From positions 372,001-436,000 of the forward strand of contig JARVLF010000002.1 of the NCBI GenBank assembly GCA_030849465.1: 64,000 nucleotides of DNA. Direction: 5' to 3'. A model generated the notes under the pieces. It worked only from the letters and a program-made list of their open reading frames with translations. It searched no databases and had not been told where the DNA came from. Every line of letters begins with the position of its first letter. Position 1 is the stretch's first letter. Position numbers and translations under genes: made by a program. This document shows, piece after piece, positions 26,401 to 37,210 of the stretch. The DNA is from Moesziomyces globuligerus. Lineage: Eukaryota > Basidiomycota > Ustilaginomycetes > Ustilaginales > Ustilaginaceae.

Positions 26401-28690
26401 ACAGACGCTCTGCGGCTGTACTGCCCGCACATGCAATTGACAAGAGCTTGGACCATGTGCACTGCTCGCCACCTGCACGGCTGTACGAGTAGGATCGGAC
26501 GAGGACTGGTTGCGATTCGACAATCAATGAAAGCCGTGAGAGCGCGTTGCATCACCCATGTCGCGGGCGGGAGCTTGTGCGACTTATCAGAGACTGAACA
26601 GGAGAACGACGAGGTTGTGCGCTGCAGAGTTGCTCGACGATTGCATCGTGCTGTTGCTGTTTGGGAAGGGGTCGAAACGACCGAGTGCGGCCGGGGAAGC
26701 GGAGCGTCGGCTTTCATCTCTACGCTTGTCTCGCTGCACTTGCTTCCGTACCCAAGCAAGGCTTGCAGGTCTTGGTCCCGCTCGTCCTCACCTCTAAATC
26801 GCTGCCCATGCAGGACTGCGCATCGATCCAAGGCTGTACGCCGCGTTCAAGAGTCCATCCCCTCCGAATGCGGTGGTGGCGATGCCGTGAGGGCGTAAGT
26901 GAGAAGCCGGGCGTTGGACCCAGCGCCCTTTGTCACCTCGGTCAACACCGGCGCGGCACCACGCGGTAGGCTGGTTGATTCTGAGCCGCCAGTCTGTGAG
27001 TACGGTGGTGAAAATGTGCGAGGGCAAGCGCGGGTCAAGATCTGCTTTTCTACCGATCGACACCTCACGAGGCTGGAGAGTGGGCTTGTGAGGCTGCTTT
27101 GAGCTGTCAATCGCACGCAAAGGTTTGACATTCCCGTGCTTGAGGTTGTCGAGACAGTGCTACATTCGGCATGGAGCCTTTCGGGCGCGTGCTGGTTGTG
27201 CCATCTCACGCATGACGCGAGGTGCCACCGTCCGACCCTAAGTGGGTCTGTCAGTGTCACAATTGCTGAAGACCGGGAATGGCCGACAAAGATACTGCGC
27301 GGTGGCCGGCGCTGCAGAGCAAAGCAGCCGAGTAGCAGCGACTGCATGCGTGAGGGCTTGTCTTTGGTTCGACATCCAGACCCATATATACGGTGCACGC
27401 CTACGGAGGTGGATCGAGATGAGAGGGAGCGACGATGGAGGATTCGAGTGAGCGGGTGAACGATCTCGTGGTTGACATGTGGCGATGCGGCTTAGCAAAG
27501 CACCACAGCAATCCTACAGGGATATTGTACACCAGCGTCGGAAGCGTGCTTGGGGACGTGCGATACGAGAAAGCGAAGCAGTGCGGGGAGGGAGGAGGTT
27601 GAGATGCCAATGTCTCGGTGTGTATCAGCATGAGAACCAGCGGGAGAAATCGAACACGATCTCAAGGCTGTTATGGCTGTTATGGCTGTTATGGCTGTTA
27701 TGGCTGTTATGGCTGTTATGGCTGTTATGGCTGTTATGGCTGTTATGGCTGTTGTCGGTGGAACTCTTGTCGCTCCGCTCACCTTGTAGGACGATTGGTT
27801 CGAGAGAAGACTTTGTGTTGGGTTCCTCTGGGCGGGGAGCGAAAGCGGGAAACAGGGAGGGTGAGTGTGTCTGGTTTACCAAGGGCGAGGAGGCATCGGC
27901 GTGTCCACGCGGCAGGGGGCGAAGCTGACACCGCATTGTCGGAGCATTCATGACTCGTCGAAGCGCAGACGTGTGAGGTTGTCGGGGTGACAAGCGTACG
28001 TTGTCGCGAATGAAGCAAAAGGCAAGGTTTGTTCGACGGTGCAGGGATATGTACAGGCTCTGGAATCGCGCTGCAAACAAAGGGGGGAAAGGGGGTCCAC
28101 GTCGGAAAACAAAGACTCCAAGTCGCCGGGGGACGTATCGATATCAAACGAACGGGAACATGTCGCAACCAAATCCAACCCACCCCAACCCCGCCGCGGC
28201 AGTCTTAGCGGGGTGGGTCGAGCTAGGTATGAAGACGAAAAGAAACCCCCCAAAACCCCAACATGCCCCCAAACACGAGGCGAGATGGAGGTTTCGAGGC
28301 GAAAGCCTAGGTTTGGGCCATAGAACGGCGGTCGAAACAGCCAAAGCATAGAGGGCAAGAAAAGAAAAGAGTGCAACGCACAACGACGCGCGCCGCGCGT
28401 GCCAAGAGGTTGCGCATGCGATCCGCCAAAGACGACCACAAGACCCAAGCCGCTGTTTTTTGTTTCCGAGATGAAGGTCAAAGCAAACCCTGCCTAGGTC
28501 TATATTCCGAGCCAAAAGGAGTAGGAAGAGAAAATCCGCTGAAGCTGGTGGATCCCAAGGAGCGAGAGGACGAGCAAGATAGGCGAGCCTGCTCGAACAA
28601 GCAGGCAAGGCGACAAACGCACCCCAGACAACCCACAAGCAACGCGTGGGTGGTTGCGTGCAGCAAAAACCGACGACGGCAACACAGCCA
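26401..28690. other. 2.3-kb interval without a recognised gene
   Basis: Lies between the convergent S-formylglutathione hydrolase and eIF4G genes. It contains the 9-bp minisatellite at 27,666-27,755. The last several hundred bases probably include the eIF4G 3' UTR. ORFs are short, mostly without ATG, and show no family motifs. I saw no tRNA, 5S or snRNA signature. Confidence 0.5.
27666..27755 (+). repeat. 9-bp minisatellite (ggctgttat)10
   Basis: Nine perfect copies and one copy with a single change (ggctgttgt) in strict tandem, 90 bp in total. Because nine is a multiple of three, it appears as an open tripeptide repeat in several frames (Gly-Cys-Tyr on +, Asn-Ser-His on -). No real gene around it is evident. 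Confidence 0.95.
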
Positions 28691-31600
28691 TCATCCGCGC
28701 GCCGCAGCAACCTTTTCAAGGAGCTTGTCCTTGGGGGTTTTGAGGCCTTCGCCCACAATCTTGCCGGCCAACTCCTCGATCCTGTCCTGCGACAGCTTGG
28801 CCGCCACCAACAGATCCGCCACAAACGAGTAGATGGCCGGAATGTCGATGGCCGCATCGTCCAGGAACTCCATGTGCGGCTCGAAGCCCTTGAAGGCAGA
28901 CTCCTCGTCCAGCTGACCCTCCTCGGCGAGCTTGGCGAACAGCGCGGCCACGTTGGCCACGTCGTCCTTCTTCTTCTCGATGGCCGTGCCAACGATCTTG
29001 TCCACAAACTCCGACTGGCGCGAGGCGGGCAGCGTGCTGAAAGCCTCGACACCCTCGTTGACGTCCTTGATCTCGAGGAACTCCTTGATGTCGTTGGCGA
29101 TCTTGCGCTTGGCCTCCTCGTCCGACATCTCGGAGGGCTTGTCGTCGTCGCCCTCGGGCTCGCCGTCCTTGCCCTCGTCGTCCTCCTTGTCGGCACCGGG
29201 AAGCGGCTTGGTGCGCGGCGCAAGGTTGAGCTTGGGTCGCTGCGGCTCCTCGCTCGGCGCAGCATCGCCCTCGCCAGCCTGGTTGAGCAGCGAGAACATG
29301 TTGGTCTGCGAGCTGGTGCGCGTGGGTGGCTGGCTGCCGTCCTCGGAGCCCTTGCCCTGGTTCTTCCTGCCGAGCATGGTGGAAGGACCGAAGGAAAGCG
29401 GGCGGCCCGAGGTACCGCGCTCGATCTTACCAAAGTGCGACAGGTCGCCCGCCTTGCCGGGACGCGGCGGCGGAGCAACACCGCCGACAGTGCTCCAGCC
29501 GTCGGGGCCGTCGCCGCGAGCCTGGCCGCGCTTGGACCCGCCGCGGGAGATGGGGCCGGCGCGAGCACGCATGGCGTTCTCGGCGTCCTGCTGCTGCTTC
29601 TGCCTGGCGGCGTCGGCGTGGATCTGGGCGATGGTCTTGGGCGCAGAGTTGTCGTGTCGCGGAACCCACTTGGACTCGCGGAGCTCGATGACATCGGTGA
29701 GCATGAATCGCATTCGCGAGTTGATCGACGTCTCGTTCTTGGACATCTCCTTCATGCGTTGGAAGTAGACGTCCATGTGGCCGCGCGCCTTCTCGTTGTC
29801 GAGGAGCTTGCCGACGGTGGTCATGAGCTTGCAGAGCGACTCGATCTCCTCCTCCTCGGGGTCGGTGGCGTTGGCGAGCAGCTTCTTGATGCAGACGTGC
29901 ATGATGCGCTCCGTAAGCATGCTCAGCTTGAACAGCTCACCGATGAAGCGGACGAGACCAAGACCACGTCGCTTGGCCTTCTGGGCCTCGTAGTACTCGT
30001 CCGAAAGCAGCTCGGCCTCCTTGGGCTCGCTGGAGGGCTTCTCGCCTCGCTCCTCCGCGGCCTTGGCATCGGCCTCGGCCTTGTCGTTGCTGTCCTTCTT
30101 GGCCTTGTCCTCGGCCTCCTTGGACTTGGCAGCGGCGATGGCAGTGTCGCGCTGTGCCCAGCCACGCTCAAAGTCCTCCTGACAACGGTTGAGCAGGTAC
30201 TTGCGGAAGAGCAAGCCGCCAACGACGGGCTTGCCGTCGGTGGTGCGCAGGCTCTCGTCCTTGACCTCGGGGCTCACCTCCTCCATGAGCTTGCGGCAGA
30301 GGCGGGCGTACATCTCGGACCAGGCAGCCTCGTCGGTAGCCTTCTCGAAGATGAGCTGAATGACCTGTCGCAAGGTGCGGCCGTCGTCCTCGGAGACCGA
30401 CTTGTTGGCCCACTCGAGGATCTGGTTCGAGATCGAGTCGAACTTTTCGAGAGTGAGCTTGTTGAGCAGACCCTTGACCTTTCGCTGCACCATCTCGGGC
30501 GAGTCGGCCTTGACCTGGGAGGCGCCTCGGCTCCATCGGTTCTCCGAGTTGGCGAGGGGCACGACCTGGTCGAGAGGGATTGTGGGACCGCCCTTCTCGG
30601 GAGGGTTGACCTGGGGGCCACGGCTCGAGTTGGGATCGCGTTGACGGCCACGGTTGCTCTTGGTGCGGCCACCGTTGGGGATACCGGTGCCCATCATGTC
30701 ACGCGAAGGGAGCGCAGTGCTGCCGCTTCCGGTGCGGGAAAGGGGCTGCGAGCGAGCACCAGCGTTGAAGGAGCCCATGGGACCGAAAGCGCCCATGCCT
30801 CCGGCACGAGGACCGGAAGCCGCGGCGAAGCGCTCCTCGCTCGTCTTGGCGGGGTGGCTGAAGGAGCCGATGCCGCCCTTGCCGCCGAAGCTGGAAGAAC
30901 CGCTGATGCCGAGACCCTGGGCACGGCCGGGAGCAGCGGGGGGACCCATGGCCGAGGCGCGTCGGTTGAGACGGCCAGCGCCGACGCCGCCGCTCTCCAT
31001 GCCGATCGAGGCAAGCGGTGGCAGGTCGATAGGCTTCTCGGTGTAGACGCCCATGAACTGCATGAGGAAGTCTCGGTCGTAGCGGAACTTGCCAGGCTCG
31101 GCGGACTCGTTGAGCTCGGCCTTGGGCGAGTTGATGTTGTCGGGGTAGCTGATCTTGCTGAAGCTGTCGATGAACTTGGCAGCGACGAGGGAGGCCGAAG
31201 CACCCGAGGAAGAGCCCTCCTCCTTGTTGGAAGACTGCGAAGGCGAAGCCGCAGCGTCGGTGGTGGTGACGGTCTTCTTCTTCTTCTCGGGGGCCTCGCC
31301 GTCGAGCTTGATGCCGTTGCCATTGGAGGCAGCGGCGCCAAGGGTGCTGAGCGGCTTGGCAGGCAGACCGGCGAAGCCGGGAGTGCCAGGCGTGCGAGGC
31401 GTCTGGGGCAGACCAGGGGTCTTGGGGGCGTCTTGGCTGGAGGGAGGCACCGAAGAGGCCTCGCGAGCCATGCGCTCGACGTCGGCGACGCTGCTGCGCG
31501 CGGCCTTGTCGGTGTCGATAGGCGCCGGCTTGGGCTTGCTCTCCTCCGCCGAGGACTTGGTCTCGGCAGCGTCTTCGTCCGCCGCCTTGGACTTGGCCTC

Positions 31601-33349
31601 CTCTTCCGCCTTCCTGGCCTCCTCGGCCTTCCGCTCAGCCTCGGCATCAGCCTCAGCCTTGGCCTTGGCCTCGGCGTCGGCCTTCTCCTTGGCCTCGCGC
31701 TCCTTCTGCTCGGACTCGGCCTTGGCCTTGGCTTCAACCTCCTCGGCAGCCTTGCGCTCAGCGGCGGCCTTCTCTTCGGCCTCGCGCTTAGCAGCAGCCT
31801 CCTTGGCAGCAGCAGCCTCCTCCTCCGCCTTCTTCTTGGCGTCGGCGGCCTCCTTTGCCTGCTTGTCGTCGTCCTTCTTGTCGGCAGCGGCGTCCTTGGA
31901 GCCGGACTCCTGCTCGGCCTTCTTGCGGGCAGCCTCCTCCTTGCTAGCCTGAACGCGGGCCATGAAGGCTTCGGGGGTCTCCATGCGAACGGGCTTGCTC
32001 TGGGCGGGCTGTACGATGGCGGGAGAAGCCCTCGAGATGCTGGGCGAGCTGGCGGCCGAGACGGGAGCGGTGGACTTCTGAGAGACGGAAGGAGTCTTCT
32101 GGATGCTCTGAAGGTCGACGGCGGCCTGTGTCTCGGGGTTGACGATGCGGATGGCGGCGCTCTGCCTCTTCTGCTGGGGCTCGAACTGGCGCGCAGCAGG
32201 GCTCATGGGGTTGCTGAACGAGTGCGAGGGCGAGTGGTGAGCGTAGCTGGCGGCGGGGCTGAAGCTGGGCGGGCGGCTAGCCTGGGGTTGGCCAAGCGTG
32301 AGGGGCTGGTGAGCGGGCGAGGTGACGCTGCTGTGAGCCGTCGAGGGCGAGGGGGGCACGTTGGCGCCTCGGGCCGAGAGAGGCGTCGAGGGAGCCATGG
32401 AGGGCGTGCCGGGGAGGCCGTTGGGACCCATGGGCGAGGCGCCGAGGTTGGCGTGGCGGGGCGAGCGCGGCGTGCCGGGCATCTCGTAGCCGGGCTGCTG
32501 ACCGGCCCAGTGCTGGGGAACGGGCGAGTAGCCATAGCCTGGGTGGTAGCCGTACTGAGGCGGGTATGCCATGGGCTGCTGGTGCTGCCACGGCCCGCCC
32601 ATGGGCTGCATGGGCTGCATGGGGACGGCGTTGGCCATGTGAGGGGATCGGGGCTGCTGGGGCCCGCCCTGCGGGCCCTGCGGGTGAGCGTGGAACTGCT
32701 GGTGCGGGGGAGGCTGGGAGGCGATGCGGGAGGCCTGCGCCTGGTGGCCGGAGGGCGAACGCTGAGGCTCAAAGGGCCTTGCGCCGGGGTGGTGCGGGGT
32801 GCCTGCTGGTGGTCTCAAGTTGGACGAGCCATGTGGACGTGCGCCTGCCTGGGACTGTGAAGCCGAGTTGGGCTGTGGGGTGGAGGGAGCGGTGGAGGCG
32901 GGTGCGGCGTTGGAAGGCGAGGGCGAGGCCGAGGCGTTGGAGGCGGTGGGCTGGGAGGGGGCGGGGGAGCCGGAGCCCTGGAAGAGCTTTTGGAAGTCCA
33001 TGGACTTTGCGGGGGTGCCGTTTGCTGGAGCCGAGTCGTTCTTTCCGCCGGCGAAGCCGATGGTGGTCTTCTTGGACTGGGGGTCGTGTGCGGCGACGGA
33101 GCCAAAGACGGTGGGTTTTTCGCCGTGGAGGTGGTGACCGGAGCTAGGCTGTGCTGCCGGGGAGGAGGAGAGCATAGCGTTCTGGTCGTGTACGGAGCCA
33201 AAGTTGATGGCAGCTGCTTGACGAGCGTTTGCGGCACCCTTGGGCAGGCTCACTGCAGACTGACGACGAGAGTTGGCTGCGGTTGCATCACCGTTGGGGC
33301 CAGCGGCGGCGTTGGAATTGTTGCCCGCTGGTTGAGATTCACTCGACAT
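28691..33349 (-). CDS. TIF4631: Translation initiation factor eIF4G
   Basis: 1,552-residue scaffold that joins eIF4E, eIF4A and mRNA in cap-dependent initiation. The N-terminal ~480 residues are Gln/Pro/Ser-rich and disordered. Residues about 500-600 are a long KA/EA-rich charged helix. The canonical eIF4E-binding motif Y-x4-L-phi is at about residue 757 (YDRDFLM). The MIF4G domain covers about 955-1215 (LLNKLTLEKFDSISNQIL onward), and a C-terminal MA3 domain covers about 1412-1545 (IANDIKEFLEIKDVNEG). An R/G-poor linker with RG and RGG patches lies before and after MIF4G. I start at the ATG at 33349 (MSSESQPAG); the frame stays open a further 309 nt upstream without an ATG that improves the model. 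No intron. The long open frame on the opposite strand is a shadow of this gene. Confidence 0.95.
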   Translation of the reverse strand: MSSESQPAGNNSNAAAGPNGDATAANSRRQSAVSLPKGAANARQAAAINFGSVHDQNAMLSSSPAAQPSSGHHLHGEKPTVFGSVAAHDPQSKKTTIGFAGGKNDSAPANGTPAKSMDFQKLFQGSGSPAPSQPTASNASASPSPSNAAPASTAPSTPQPNSASQSQAGARPHGSSNLRPPAGTPHHPGARPFEPQRSPSGHQAQASRIASQPPPHQQFHAHPQGPQGGPQQPRSPHMANAVPMQPMQPMGGPWQHQQPMAYPPQYGYHPGYGYSPVPQHWAGQQPGYEMPGTPRSPRHANLGASPMGPNGLPGTPSMAPSTPLSARGANVPPSPSTAHSSVTSPAHQPLTLGQPQASRPPSFSPAASYAHHSPSHSFSNPMSPAARQFEPQQKRQSAAIRIVNPETQAAVDLQSIQKTPSVSQKSTAPVSAASSPSISRASPAIVQPAQSKPVRMETPEAFMARVQASKEEAARKKAEQESGSKDAAADKKDDDKQAKEAADAKKKAEEEAAAAKEAAAKREAEEKAAAERKAAEEVEAKAKAESEQKEREAKEKADAEAKAKAEADAEAERKAEEARKAEEEAKSKAADEDAAETKSSAEESKPKPAPIDTDKAARSSVADVERMAREASSVPPSSQDAPKTPGLPQTPRTPGTPGFAGLPAKPLSTLGAAASNGNGIKLDGEAPEKKKKTVTTTDAAASPSQSSNKEEGSSSGASASLVAAKFIDSFSKISYPDNINSPKAELNESAEPGKFRYDRDFLMQFMGVYTEKPIDLPPLASIGMESGGVGAGRLNRRASAMGPPAAPGRAQGLGISGSSSFGGKGGIGSFSHPAKTSEERFAAASGPRAGGMGAFGPMGSFNAGARSQPLSRTGSGSTALPSRDMMGTGIPNGGRTKSNRGRQRDPNSSRGPQVNPPEKGGPTIPLDQVVPLANSENRWSRGASQVKADSPEMVQRKVKGLLNKLTLEKFDSISNQILEWANKSVSEDDGRTLRQVIQLIFEKATDEAAWSEMYARLCRKLMEEVSPEVKDESLRTTDGKPVVGGLLFRKYLLNRCQEDFERGWAQRDTAIAAAKSKEAEDKAKKDSNDKAEADAKAAEERGEKPSSEPKEAELLSDEYYEAQKAKRRGLGLVRFIGELFKLSMLTERIMHVCIKKLLANATDPEEEEIESLCKLMTTVGKLLDNEKARGHMDVYFQRMKEMSKNETSINSRMRFMLTDVIELRESKWVPRHDNSAPKTIAQIHADAARQKQQQDAENAMRARAGPISRGGSKRGQARGDGPDGWSTVGGVAPPPRPGKAGDLSHFGKIERGTSGRPLSFGPSTMLGRKNQGKGSEDGSQPPTRTSSQTNMFSLLNQAGEGDAAPSEEPQRPKLNLAPRTKPLPGADKEDDEGKDGEPEGDDDKPSEMSDEEAKRKIANDIKEFLEIKDVNEGVEAFSTLPASRQSEFVDKIVGTAIEKKKDDVANVAALFAKLAEEGQLDEESAFKGFEPHMEFLDDAAIDIPAIYSFVADLLVAAKLSQDRIEELAGKIVGEGLKTPKDKLLEKVAAARG

Positions 33350-34096
33350 GGGCAGAGATTGGATGTCGAGATGCCAAGCAGTTTGGAGCACTGCTTCGGA
33401 TGTCGCTTGCGGAGATGGCGGGAGGATGGTTACGAGAGCCGGGCCAAGGTGCACACGTCGCACGCAATTGCAATTGGGTCGAGTGGGGTCGGTGCGGAAG
33501 CGTATGCCGAGCCGATGCGATGCCACCACGACGGAGGAGAAGGAAGAGATCCCTGGAAGACGAGGTGGTCGTCGAAGGCGGGATGTCGGCCTAGTCCTTT
33601 TTGGATCGTTGAATCGAAGCGGCCTTTCGAGAGGAGCGAAAGGACGATGCAGATTCAAGAAGGGAAGCCCTGTTGGAATGGGGGGCGGGAGGAGGAGGAA
33701 AAGGGGAAGAGGAAGAAGAAGAAGACCTCACTTCGTCGAAAGGAGAAGGAGGGAGGTCGTCGTCGTCAACGTCGTCTTCTCGGATGGGTGATGGCGAAAG
33801 GGACGCGGACTGGCTGCGGTCCTCGCCTTGGGTTGGGTCAGGCCCAGGAGGCAAGCCGCCCAGGAGGCAAGAGCAGGGGGAGCTAGGCAGGCGTGGGCTT
33901 GGGCTGGCTCAGCTGGGGCGGCCTGGCACTCTCACTGCGCATGCGAGCAGATTTGCGATTCACTGATTCAAGCGCAGCAGCGACGCCTTCCTTGCTCCTC
34001 CCTCGCGTCCTTGCAGAAACACAAAAGAGAAAGAGAAAAAAAAGAGCCCAGCAACGCCCGACCAGAAAAAAAAAGAAAGGCAAAAACTCTGGAAAT

Positions 34097-34130
<34 letters not shown>

Positions 34131-34885
34131 GCCGTTCGATGTCCACGATTGCGCGCCGCTTTTCGGCCTGCGTGCCCCCTTGGTGCTGGCTTGCACTCCA
34201 CTGCACTCAGCGTCAGTTGGCAGCTGCGCAATTTTTAGCCATGCCTTCTGTTTGCCTTTGTCAGGTCGGAGCAAGGCCGATGACTGGGCTCGCTGCTTGG
34301 CCGCGGCGCGTGACGACGATCCCCTGCTGGACACTCCTGACCGCGCTCGCCAAGCGGGGCACATGGTCTCCATCCTCTCTCTCTCTCTTTCTCTCTCCCC
34401 TCGGCCCGTCTTTCCCACGGCGCCCTGGAAATTGGCCTTCCTTTCTTCCCCTGGCGCTGCCTTCTTTCGCCACGCTGGGCCCGCGCCGCCGCCGCTTCGA
34501 AAAGCACCGAATCACCTCGCTCGAGATCGCAATACAGCCAACCCTGCGTGGTGAGCGAAGAGCGCTTGATGGCTCCATGCAGCCACGCGTCTTACAGCAC
34601 CATTACAAATCTGTAAACTCAAAATTTCCTCCAACGCCCGTCTCAAGAATTTGTCATACCGCGCCACATGATCCTTGCCTTGACAGCTACTCGATGGGCG
34701 GTCGCTCTGCCAAGCCAGCGTCTCGTTCCACCTCTTGAGCTAGGACCACGTTTGCAGTACCGATGAGACGAGCCAGCCATGAAAGAACGTGGTCCATCCC
34801 TAGCCAGCGCAGGTCGAAGTCAAGGGCCTGACGATTATTGTTCTCTGTGTACATAATGTTTATGCCTCTCTTTGTGCGTATAAAG
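33350..34885. other. Intergenic region, eIF4G / tRNA-Glu
   Basis: 1,536 bp. The left end is the eIF4G promoter and leader. Other contents are a (GCT)9 microsatellite at 34,098-34,125, purine-rich tracts at 33,690-33,760 and a CT dinucleotide-rich tract at about 34,372-34,400. No gene is recognised. Confidence 0.5.
34098..34125 (+). repeat. (GCT)9 trinucleotide microsatellite
   Basis: Nine perfect gct units plus one g, in the region upstream of eIF4G. Not within any gene I support. Confidence 0.95.
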
Positions 34886-34986
34886 TCCCAGTTAGTACAA
34901 CGGTCAGTATACGGCACTTTCACTCCCTCCCTTTCATTAGGGTGGTCAGAGCTGCTGAGATCGGGGTTCGATTCCCCGGCCGGGAA
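34886..34986 (+). tRNA. tRNA-Glu (anticodon UUC) with a 29-nt intron
   Basis: The cloverleaf can be folded by eye. Acceptor tcccagt pairs with gccggga (one A-C mismatch, one G-U). D arm gtac/gtat. Anticodon stem cggca/tgctg with loop ctttca...c and anticodon TTC at 34,919-34,921. T arm cgggg-ttcgatt-ccccg. Discriminator A at 34,986. The intron is 34,923-34,951, at the canonical position after base 37, and leaves a 72-nt mature tRNA. A ten-base T run follows at once, as expected for Pol III. The internal T-loop ttcgatt (B box) and the D-arm region (A box) serve as promoter. The acceptor A-C mismatch is the only irregularity. Confidence 0.85.
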
Positions 34987-34987
34987 C

Positions 34988-34997
34988 TTTTTTTTTT
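34988..34997 (+). terminator. Pol III terminator of tRNA-Glu
   Basis: Run of ten T, two bases after the discriminator base, followed by further T-rich sequence to about 35,010. Standard Pol III termination signal. Confidence 0.9.
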
Positions 34998-35156
34998 CTT
35001 TTTTTTTCTTCTACGCGTCGCGTTTCGCGTAGATGACCGCTCGCTCGCAACCACAAGCTCAAGCTCCGCGCGTTTCACTCGACATGTCAGGGGCACGTCA
35101 CTGTACGCGCCGTGACATGTGTGCTACGTGCTACTGCCTTGCCGTGTCGAGCATCT

Positions 35157-37210
35157 CTACATGAGCGGAGGTTGAATGATCCAGCCTGTCCTTGGTGGCT
35201 TGGTTGGCCTCGATGCTGCGAGCGGTGGCCGCGTCACGAACGGCGGATACTCTGGCAGCGCGCTTGCTTCCATCCCCGCCAGCGCGAGCGCGGTGGCCTT
35301 TTCGTCGGGCGACATGTTTGCGAGCATGGCGGCGACTTCGACGCTCAGTGGCTGATCCGCGGCTTGCAAGCCTCTTTCTGGATGCCTTTGCAGTCCCATC
35401 GGAGCGGGTGGTGTCGTCAGCGTGTTGCATCGCGGGCGGGTCGAGGCGCAGGCACCCATGGCAGCGTTGGCAGGGTCAGCGACGGAAACACGCGGTCTTT
35501 TTTCCAACGCATTGGAATACCTCCTCCGAGTAGACGAAGTACACGGAGCGCTGGGAGAGGCGTGTCGCATCAGGGGATGGTCGAGCGCGGTCATGTCGCT
35601 ACGCGTCGACTTTGCGAAGCTCGCAAACAGCCGTGTTGGGCTGCTGGAGAGTGCACCCAGACGGTGACGCAGTGTGTTGCGACCCATGCCCTCGACAGTG
35701 TCGTCGGAGGAGTCGGGGAGGAGCGCGCTGCTCGATGTGTTGGCGTCCATCGTGCACGGTTGCGCCGAGCGATGCATCGACGACGGCAGCGAGCGCTCGT
35801 AACCCTCGCCAGCACCGCACGGTCGAAAGTCGTGCAGCTGCTCCACACCCCCACCCATACCATGGCCAACGTCACTAGCCAAGGCCGCAGGAACTTCTCG
35901 CACCGACAGCGTCAGCGACTGCCTCACCAGATCTGCTCGTCCGCAGCCCGCACAACTTCTGCCCCCTGTCCCCCTCCGACGCACACTGGGCGCGAGCTCC
36001 ACGTCCTTGTCTTCTGGCTGGATGGGAGCTTTCGCCTCTCCGCGCTGCTTCTGCGACCAGGACGACTGCAGGATCTGCGCAATGAGTCGATCGTCGTCGT
36101 CGTCGTTGGCCTGTCTCGGCGGTCCGAACTTGTGCTGCACCGAACTGTTGCCCCACGTCGCGCGGATCTCGAGCAGCATCAGATGCTGACAGACGACCCA
36201 CATGACGGACGAATACAGCAGCAGCAGATCCTGCGCCTGATCCTCGCTCTTCCGACCCACGACAAAACAGACCACGTTGAAAACCGTCGAGAAGCCCAGG
36301 TAGAGCACGCCGTTGGACGTCAACCGGAACAGCAACGGCGTCACGCTGTTCCACTGCGAATGCAACCATCCGACCCAGCTGCAGCATCCACGCAGATCAG
36401 CCTGGTTGGCTCCGGGAAACACACCGACATCGTTGTGGTGACGCCAGAGTCGAAAGGTGCTGAGTACGATGACCGCCGTATCGTACACCACGCTGCCGGC
36501 GTAGAACCACGAGAGCGGAAAGATCGCTTCTACATCTCCCCGGCTTAGGATGCACTCTCCCGTGCTCAGCGGCTGCACATTCGTTCCCAGCACGATGAGC
36601 GACGAGAAGACCATGAGCGTGATCAGCAGCAGCGCCACCATGACCAGGATCCGCGCGTCCTTTTGCCAAATCGCCACCGTACGCCAACCGAGCACCGCCG
36701 AGACAGAGAACTGCACCAGAAGCACCGCCGCGTCCCGGTAGATCACGCAGCTGCCCCGATGCCGGTGCCACGTGGAGTAGATGCCCAGCGCGATGGTGAT
36801 CATGGTCGAGTAGCGCATCAGCACAAACAGGATCAGATGCGGCGCACTCCATGGGATCGTCAGGTAGATCCGCAGCTCCGCAGGCAACGTCCTTTCACCC
36901 AACTTGCAGCCTCGTCAGCTTCCTGTGGACCTCGGTTCCAACTTGTACGAGTGAGCACGGAGTACTTACATGAGGAACTCCCAACAGTACAGCGTCGCTG
37001 CTACAATCACAATGTCGTCTTCGTATTCCTACCATCCGTTCCACGCGCTGGTCAACATGACAGTGATGGAGCGTTGAAAAGGCCGTGTCGAGGCCGACTT
37101 ACCCTGTGGCCCTGAAGGTGGTGGTGAAGGAAGGCGGCGGCTGCGGCGGGGGAGACCGTGTCATTGCACAGGCTCGTCTTCCAGTCGGCTGGCAGCGCTT
37201 CCAGCGCCAT
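35157..37210 (-). CDS. Seven-helix membrane protein, DUF6533-type (basidiomycete family)
   Basis: 633-residue protein in three exons: 37103-37210, 36970-37028 and 35157-36891. Introns are 74 and 78 bp (donors gtaagt; acceptors ggtag and gaaag). The first exon reads MALEALPADW... and the joins give HLQGHR|EYEDDIVIV and WEFL-M-TLPAELRIY. The segment YCWEFLMTLPAELRIYL...LFVLMRY fits the DUF6533 signature of many basidiomycete proteins. Seven hydrophobic segments occupy the first ~300 residues (DIVIVAATLYCWEFLM, then APHLILFVLMRYSTMI and five more). The remaining ~330 residues are hydrophilic, Ser/Arg/Pro-rich and presumably cytosolic. The fold resembles a receptor, but no function is established. 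It is the only gene here whose first two exons are very short (36 and 20 codons). Confidence 0.8.

Noticed and set aside
27625..28080. ORF containing Asn-Ser-His repeats
   Set aside because: The repeats are only the translation of the 9-bp minisatellite; the flanks show no coding signal.
28646..32860. 1,404-residue open frame on the plus strand opposite eIF4G
   Set aside because: It is a low-complexity Leu/Gly/Val-rich shadow caused by GC-rich codon choice in eIF4G. It has no family motif, while the minus strand has clear MIF4G and MA3 domains.
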